Positions 58,847 through 64,000 of a stretch of 64,000 nucleotides of DNA are shown here, in pieces. Where the stretch lies: positions 16,040 through 80,039 of the forward strand of contig OMYM01000045.1 in the NCBI GenBank assembly GCA_900315225.1, given 5' to 3'. Positions within the stretch are counted from its first letter, which is position 1, and the number at the start of each line of letters is the position of its first letter. A program made the translations under genes and the position numbers. The notes beneath the pieces were generated by a model. That model saw nothing but the letters and a program-made list of their open reading frames with translations. It did not search any database and was not told the origin of the DNA. The stretch comes from an uncultured Erysipelotrichaceae bacterium. Its GTDB lineage: Bacteria; Bacillota_I; Bacilli_A; Erysipelotrichales; Erysipelotrichaceae.

Positions 58847-60346
58847 ATGCTGAAGGATGGAAAAATCTTAATTGGAAAAGCGGGTGATTTAGAGGTTTCG
58901 ATGATTCCCTCGATGATGAACAGGCATGGTTTGATCGCTGGCGCCTCGGGAACGGGAAAGACGGTTACCTTGAAGGTGATCGCTGAATCATTGAGCGAGC
59001 TTGGCGTTCCAACATTTATCGCGGATGTCAAGGGAGATGTTTCTGGCATGATCATTCCGGGAAACCTCGATGGCATCTCTGAGAGGCTTTCCTCGATGGG
59101 AATCGAGGGATATGAATGCCAGGGGTATCCAGTGCATTTCTTTGATGTTTATCGCGAGTCTGGACATCCTATCAGGGCTGTCATCGATGAGATGGACCCT
59201 GTGTTGCTGAGCCGCATCCTTGACTTGACTGATGCGCAAAAAGGCGTGCTCAACATTATTTTCAAGGTGGCGGACGACATGGATCTGGATGTTCTTGACC
59301 TCAAGGATCTACAGGCGATGGTGACGTATGTCGGCGAGCATTCCAAGGAATACACGGTGAAATACGGGAATGTGTCAAAGCAAAGCGTTGGCGCCATTCA
59401 AAGAAAACTACTGGAGCTTGAGACGCAGAAAGGCGAGTTATTGTTTGGTATGCCTGCCTTGGAGCTTGCGGATTTGATCAAGGCAGAGGGAGGCAAGGGT
59501 GTCATCAATATGCTGGAATGCCAGAAGTTGTTCCAACGCCCGATGATGTATTCAACATTCTTGCTCTGGCTGCTTGACAGGCTGTATACGGAATTGCCGG
59601 AGGTTGGTGACCTGGACAAGCCAAAGATCGTGTTCTTCTTCGATGAGGCGCACTTGTTGTTCAATAATGCGTCAAAGCAGTTGATGGAAAAGATCGAACA
59701 GATGATCAAGCTGATCCGTTCCAAGGGTGTGGGCATCTTCTTCTGCACGCAATCGCCAAGCGATATCCCGGATACGGTGTTGGCACAGCTTTCCAACCGC
59801 ATCCAGCATTCGCTGCGCGCTTATACGCCAGCGGAGATCAAGGCGGTCAAAAAAGCGGCGGATAGTTTCCGCCAGAATCCAGACATTAATGTTTCCGAAG
59901 CCATTACAAACATGAAGACTGGTCAGGCATTGGTTTCGGCGCTAGATGAAGATGGCGCCCCGACGATTGTGCAAATCACAAAGATCCTGCCGCCAAAGTC
60001 ATCCATGGACATGGCACCGGATTCCACCATTGCCAAGGCGATCCGCTCCGACTCCATTTATGGCAAGTACGAGGAAGATGTAGATCCTGAAAGTGCCTAT
60101 GAGATGATGGACAAGATCCGTGCATCTGAAGAAGAAGCAAGGCTCAAGGAAGAAGAAGACAAGAGACAGGCACGCCTGGATGAGATCAAGGCGCGCGAGG
60201 ATGCCAAAGTGGCCGCCAAAAAGGAAAAAGAGGCGGATTGGCTGGGCAGGCTGGCAAAGAAAGCTACCCGGCGTGCTGAAACAGAGTTGGTTAATTCTGG
60301 CTTCAAGACAGCGAAAAAGCTGCTTAATAGTTTCCTGAAGAAATAG
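58847..60346 (+). CDS. HerA-like ATPase (DUF853)
   Basis: A 499-residue FtsK/HerA-type ATPase. Walker A is GASGTGKTVT (about 32-41), Walker B VFFFDEAHLLF (about 263-273), and FFCTQSPSDIP the sensor region. The remaining sequence up to about residue 400 matches the DUF853 family. A highly charged Glu/Lys/Arg helix (about 420-470) and a basic tail end the protein. HerA proteins translocate DNA with a nuclease partner (NurA), but none is encoded here, and DUF853 proteins in bacteria are uncharacterised. AAGGAG precedes the ATG. It follows galK after 15 bases and ends at a terminator. Confidence 0.85.
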   Translation: MLKDGKILIGKAGDLEVSMIPSMMNRHGLIAGASGTGKTVTLKVIAESLSELGVPTFIADVKGDVSGMIIPGNLDGISERLSSMGIEGYECQGYPVHFFDVYRESGHPIRAVIDEMDPVLLSRILDLTDAQKGVLNIIFKVADDMDLDVLDLKDLQAMVTYVGEHSKEYTVKYGNVSKQSVGAIQRKLLELETQKGELLFGMPALELADLIKAEGGKGVINMLECQKLFQRPMMYSTFLLWLLDRLYTELPEVGDLDKPKIVFFFDEAHLLFNNASKQLMEKIEQMIKLIRSKGVGIFFCTQSPSDIPDTVLAQLSNRIQHSLRAYTPAEIKAVKKAADSFRQNPDINVSEAITNMKTGQALVSALDEDGAPTIVQITKILPPKSSMDMAPDSTIAKAIRSDSIYGKYEEDVDPESAYEMMDKIRASEEEARLKEEEDKRQARLDEIKAREDAKVAAKKEKEADWLGRLAKKATRRAETELVNSGFKTAKKLLNSFLKK

Positions 60347-60359
60347 ATTATTCCACAAG

Positions 60360-60390
60360 AACCGCCCTCTGCATAAGAGGGCGGTTTTCC
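60360..60390 (+). terminator. Terminator after the HerA-like gene
   Basis: An 11-bp perfect stem AACCGCCCTCT/AGAGGGCGGTT, loop GCATA; the T-run is short (TTTT including stem). Confidence 0.75.
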
Positions 60391-60398
60391 CCGCATTG

Positions 60399-60407
60399 TG
60401 GTACAAT
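60399..60407 (+). promoter_or_regulatory. polC promoter (extended -10)
   Basis: TGGTACAAT, extended -10 (TACAAT 60402-60407), 22 bases before the polC ATG, right behind the preceding terminator. Confidence 0.55.
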
Positions 60408-60429
60408 GAATCACCATGGAGGTGGAAGT

Positions 60430-63400
60430 ATGTCAATAGGCGCTATGCCGAAGTCGATTCAAGATACCATTGGCGCATGCCCTCATCTGGAAAACGCGTT
60501 GATCCAAAGGGTACGTTTTTTTCGCGGAATGAATGTGCTGGAGATCACCCTAGATGCAGAGGAAACGCTTCCTTTCGAGGAATACCAATGCTTTGCCCAG
60601 GCACTGGAGGAAATGACAGGCTCGCATGTAGACTTGAAGATTTCCTGCCATCGCAACAAGGGTTCAAGGGTTGAATTGAAAAAATACCTGGATCATTGCC
60701 AGCAGACACAGCCTTCGCTCGCGCTTGTGGCTGGCGCGGTGTTTACCTACGATGCTGATTCTGGCAAGTTGACTTTTCTTTTTGCGGAGGAGGTTGACTA
60801 CCAAAATGCTTTGGAAGCAATTGGTGATATCGCTGATTACCTGAAAGACTGTGGGTTTGGAGAACTGGATGTCGAATGCGTCCATACGCATCCTGCGACA
60901 AGCGAAGTCAAGAATGTCGTTGTCAATGTGGTGACTCCGCCCCCGTCCGCCCCGAAAAAAGAGGTGGCCAAGAATTCCTACAAGCGCAAGAAGCCTGATG
61001 AATATGAACAGATTGAACTGCACGAAGTGCATTCTCCGATGAATGATGTTCAGTTCAAGGGAGAGGTCTTTGGAATGGATTATGTCGAGACGAAGAAAAA
61101 CATCATGATCCAGTCGTTCAACATTTATGATGGAACAGATGCGATCATGTGCAAGCGTTTTGAAAACAGTCGGACAACCCGAGAGGATCTGAAGCAGATC
61201 AAGGACGGGGACATGGTTCATGTGTGCGGGCGCATTGAATTCGACAATTTCGCCAAAGATCTTGTGTTTATGCCAAATACGCTTGAGAAGATCGAAAAGA
61301 AGGATCCCAAGGACGAGTCTGAGCAGAAGCGGATCGAGTTTCACATGCATACGAATATGTCGGAAATGGACGGCGTATGCGATATCAAGGAAGTCGTGAA
61401 TTATGCGTACCAGATTGGCCATGAAGGGATTGTTATCACCGATCATTGCGATGTCCAGTCTTTCGTCAAGGCGTTCAACTTGGCGGAAGGCCTGAAGAAA
61501 AAGAACCCTGAAAGACCATTCAAGGTAGGGTTGGGTTGCGAAGTGAACTTGACGAATGATCGTTTGCTGATTGTACGCAATCCAACGGACCAGATGATCG
61601 ATACCGCTGAGTTCATCTGCTTCGATATTGAGACAACTGGGCTTAGCTGTTACTTTGACCATATCATCGAGTTTGGCGCGGTCAAGGTGAAAAATGGCGA
61701 AGTCATCGATCGCAAGCAGCTGTTTGTCAAGCCCCCGATTCCGATTCCACCCTTTATCGTGAACAAGACGAATATCACCAATGACATGGTGAAAAACGCC
61801 CGCCCTTTTGCGGAGGTTGCGGATGAGATCCGTGAATGGATTGGCGATTCTATCCTTGTGGCGCACAACGCGACGTTCGACTATTTTTGGATGAACGAGG
61901 AATACCGCCGTTTGGGGCAGCCCCCGCTTACGAACACGGTTGTCGATACGCTGGATCTTTCCAGGGCTTTGCTGAGGGAAAGAAGGACCTATCGCCTTGG
62001 CAATATTTCCCGCCACTACAAGGTGTCTTACGATGAAGAAGTGGCACACCGCGCCGATTATGACGCAGAGGCGTTGTATGGCATCTTCGTCTACTTGTTG
62101 AGGGACGCAAGGACGAAACATGGCGCTATGACATTGCGTGACCTGCAGGAAAAGACGCAGGATGATACATGCTATGTCAAGGTCAGGCGCTCGCATGTTT
62201 GCGTGATTGCGAAAAACCATGATGGCTTGCGCGACTTGTACAAACTCGTCACAGAGTCCAATACAAGCACGCTTGCGGTTATGGGGAAAGCATCAGGAAA
62301 AGAAGGTACCGATGTGGCTGCTGAGCCACGTGTATTGCGTAGCTCCCTGCAAAAGCATCGAAAGAATCTGTTGGTCGGTAGCGCTTGCTTGAATGGAGAA
62401 GTGTTTGAGATGGCCTGCAATGGCGATGATGAGCGTTTGATGAACACAATGATGTTCTATGACTATATCGAGCTGCAGCCACTTGGCAACTACTCGATCA
62501 TGCTGGCAACTGGTTCCTTGCCTTCGCTTGATCGTCTGAAGCTTGTGCAGAAACGAATCATCGACATGGCAGCGAAGCTTGGAAAGCCGGTCATTGCTGA
62601 TAGCGATGCGCATTATTGCAAGAAAGAAGAAAAAATCTTCCGCGATGTGTATATCATGAACCAAGGGGTAGGTGGCGCCATTCATCCGCTGTATATTCGT
62701 GATGACAACCTGCGCATGCGCACGCCAACGCCTGACCAGCATCTTCGCTTTACCGAAGAAATGCGTGAGGAGTTTTCGTGGCTGGACGATCCTGAATGCA
62801 TCGAAGAGATCGTGGTGAAGAACCCAAGAAAGCTCTTTGAGCAGATTGAGACGGTCAGACCTGTCCCCAAAGGAACGTTTCCGCCAAAAGTCGAGGGGTC
62901 GGACGACAAGCTGCGCAACATCTGCCATGCCACAGCAAAAAGGATGTATGAGTTTGAGGGCAAGATCCCTGATATCGTTACGGAGCGATTGGATTTCGAG
63001 CTGAATAATATTATTACCAACGGATTTGGCGTGCATTACTACATCGCGCATCTTTTGGTAAAAAAGTCCAACGATGACGGATACGTTGTAGGCTCTAGGG
63101 GATCAGTAGGCTCCTCGTTTACCGCAACCATGTCTGGGATCACTGAGGTAAATCCGCTAAAACCTCACTACCTTTGCCCCAAGTGCAGGTACAGTGAATG
63201 GATGGAGGATCCTGAGATCAAGTCGGGATTCGATCTTCCAGACAAAGCCTGCCCGCATTGCGGGACGATCATGAAGGGCAATGGGCACAATATTCCATTC
63301 CAGACGTTCCTTGGCTTCAATGCGGACAAGACGCCAGATATTGACTTGAATTTCTCCAATGAATACCAGGCGCGCGCCCACGCCTTTATCAAAGAAGTGT

Positions 63401-64000
63401 TTGGCGACCAGCATGCTTTTCGTGCCGGAACGATTGGAACTGTTGCGGAGAAAACCGCATTTGGCTATGTACTGGGGTATTGCGAGAAGAGTGGCATAGA
63501 GGACATGAGGAAGCCGATGAAAGACTACTTGGCTTCACATTGCCAGAATGTCAAAAGGACAACGGGGCAACACCCAGGGGGCATTATTATCATCCCGGAT
63601 GAATTCATTGCGGAGGATTTTACGCCTGTCCAGTATCCTGCCAACGATCCATCCTCTGAATGGAAGACAACGCACTATGACTTCCACGATATTCACGATA
63701 ACGTCTTGAAGTTTGATATCCTGGGTCATGTCGATCCCACGGCTATGAGGCTTTTGCAAAAAATTGCGACAGTGAAGCCGCTGGATATCCCAATGAACGA
63801 CCCTGAGACGTTGAGCTTGTTCTACAAGGACGATGCCTTGAAAGCAGATCCAAATGTGTATAAGAAAGAAACCGGCGCCTTGGGGCTTCCTGAATTTGGC
63901 ACAAAGACGACGCGCAATGTCTTGGTTGATACACGTCCTCATCTTTTCAGCGATTTGGTCATCATTTCTGGTTTGTCGCATGGAACGGATGTCTGGGCGG
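60430..64000 (+). CDS. polC: DNA polymerase III subunit alpha, PolC type (partial)
   Basis: The first 1190 codons of PolC, the main replicative polymerase of Bacillota; the right window edge cuts it. Domains in order: N-terminal domain (1-190), OB fold (about 210-295), first part of PHP (HMHTNMSEMDGV, about 304), and an inserted 3'-5' proofreading exonuclease with FDIETTGLS (about 398). The second part of PHP, a zinc finger with CPKC and CPHC (about 916-944) and the palm with catalytic PDIDLN (Asp970, Asp972) follow. GGAGGTGG precedes ATG 60430. The long open frame on the opposite strand (60664-62220) is a shadow. Together with dnaE it marks the two-polymerase replication system. Confidence 0.97.
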   Translation, partial: MSIGAMPKSIQDTIGACPHLENALIQRVRFFRGMNVLEITLDAEETLPFEEYQCFAQALEEMTGSHVDLKISCHRNKGSRVELKKYLDHCQQTQPSLALVAGAVFTYDADSGKLTFLFAEEVDYQNALEAIGDIADYLKDCGFGELDVECVHTHPATSEVKNVVVNVVTPPPSAPKKEVAKNSYKRKKPDEYEQIELHEVHSPMNDVQFKGEVFGMDYVETKKNIMIQSFNIYDGTDAIMCKRFENSRTTREDLKQIKDGDMVHVCGRIEFDNFAKDLVFMPNTLEKIEKKDPKDESEQKRIEFHMHTNMSEMDGVCDIKEVVNYAYQIGHEGIVITDHCDVQSFVKAFNLAEGLKKKNPERPFKVGLGCEVNLTNDRLLIVRNPTDQMIDTAEFICFDIETTGLSCYFDHIIEFGAVKVKNGEVIDRKQLFVKPPIPIPPFIVNKTNITNDMVKNARPFAEVADEIREWIGDSILVAHNATFDYFWMNEEYRRLGQPPLTNTVVDTLDLSRALLRERRTYRLGNISRHYKVSYDEEVAHRADYDAEALYGIFVYLLRDARTKHGAMTLRDLQEKTQDDTCYVKVRRSHVCVIAKNHDGLRDLYKLVTESNTSTLAVMGKASGKEGTDVAAEPRVLRSSLQKHRKNLLVGSACLNGEVFEMACNGDDERLMNTMMFYDYIELQPLGNYSIMLATGSLPSLDRLKLVQKRIIDMAAKLGKPVIADSDAHYCKKEEKIFRDVYIMNQGVGGAIHPLYIRDDNLRMRTPTPDQHLRFTEEMREEFSWLDDPECIEEIVVKNPRKLFEQIETVRPVPKGTFPPKVEGSDDKLRNICHATAKRMYEFEGKIPDIVTERLDFELNNIITNGFGVHYYIAHLLVKKSNDDGYVVGSRGSVGSSFTATMSGITEVNPLKPHYLCPKCRYSEWMEDPEIKSGFDLPDKACPHCGTIMKGNGHNIPFQTFLGFNADKTPDIDLNFSNEYQARAHAFIKEVFGDQHAFRAGTIGTVAEKTAFGYVLGYCEKSGIEDMRKPMKDYLASHCQNVKRTTGQHPGGIIIIPDEFIAEDFTPVQYPANDPSSEWKTTHYDFHDIHDNVLKFDILGHVDPTAMRLLQKIATVKPLDIPMNDPETLSLFYKDDALKADPNVYKKETGALGLPEFGTKTTRNVLVDTRPHLFSDLVIISGLSHGTDVWA

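Noticed and set aside
60664..62220. A 518-codon open frame on the minus strand
   Set aside because: It lies entirely opposite polC, whose domains and motifs are unmistakable. It has no ribosome binding site and no recognisable protein features; it is a codon-usage shadow.
1..64000. Mobile elements, prophage, toxin-antitoxin or phage-defence island
   Set aside because: No transposase, integrase, phage structural, restriction or toxin genes were recognised; gene order is that of core chromosome.

Overview
The window reads as a stretch of core chromosome from a low-to-middle GC Bacillota. The evidence is the presence of both a PolC-type and a DnaE-type DNA polymerase III alpha subunit, RNase HIII, MutS2, FakA/Asp23, ScpA/ScpB, DivIB, a leucine T-box, an FMN riboswitch in front of ribU and a CIRCE-like operator. 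A DUF3196-like protein, frequent TTG starts and the overall gene content suggest the class Erysipelotrichia or a close relative. That placement is inference. No insertion sequence, prophage, CRISPR array or rRNA was seen.

Layout. 1-3.9 kb: a partial metallo-beta-lactamase-fold hydrolase and rpmG on the minus strand, then efp, a repeat-bearing membrane protein and FMN-riboswitch-controlled ribU. 4-8.1 kb: tail-anchored protein-cmk-der-gpsA, joined by ATGA stop/start overlaps. 8.1-20 kb: a class A penicillin-binding protein (minus), dnaE, an OmpR-type two-component system, a TrmN6-like methyltransferase, a membrane-anchored M20-like protein, a metallophosphoesterase (minus) and a HAD-like protein. 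20-28 kb: T-box-leuS, scpA-scpB-lipoprotein-purB, and convergent purA-cutC. 28-33 kb: mrp, a second two-component system, an A24 prepilin-peptidase-like protein and a DEAD-box helicase (both minus). 33-43 kb: TSCPD protein, unknown gene-lspA-rluD-rhomboid-comEB, rnhC (minus), cvpA-mutS2-uvrC, a small membrane protein and a YfcE-like phosphoesterase. 43-51.5 kb: tRNA-Arg(TCT), DUF3196 gene, tig-lon-engB and murG-murB-divIB. 51.5-64 kb: asp23-fakA, mupG-recG-rnc, galK, a HerA-like ATPase and polC, which is cut by the right edge.

How the genes work together. Most operons are conserved housekeeping sets: nucleotide and phospholipid precursor supply (cmk, gpsA, purA, purB, comEB), chromosome replication, segregation and repair (dnaE, polC, scpAB, mutS2, uvrC, recG, rnhC), ribosome assembly and RNA maturation (der, engB, rluD, rnc), peptidoglycan synthesis and division (penicillin-binding protein, murG, murB, divIB), and protein quality control (tig, lon). 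Regulation readable from the DNA includes an FMN riboswitch, a leucine T-box, a CIRCE-like site at tig, many intrinsic terminators (several shared by convergent genes) and several promoters whose -10 box lies so close to the ATG that the mRNA should be leaderless.

The less ordinary content is in the details. EF-P lacks the conserved loop lysine. Two sensor kinases share an identically spaced extracytoplasmic cysteine pair. A HAD-like and an M20-like protein have apparently lost their catalytic residues. The LeuRS KMSKS and MutS2 Smr motifs are altered. A near-perfect 55-bp palindrome carries a -10 box in each arm upstream of asp23-fakA.
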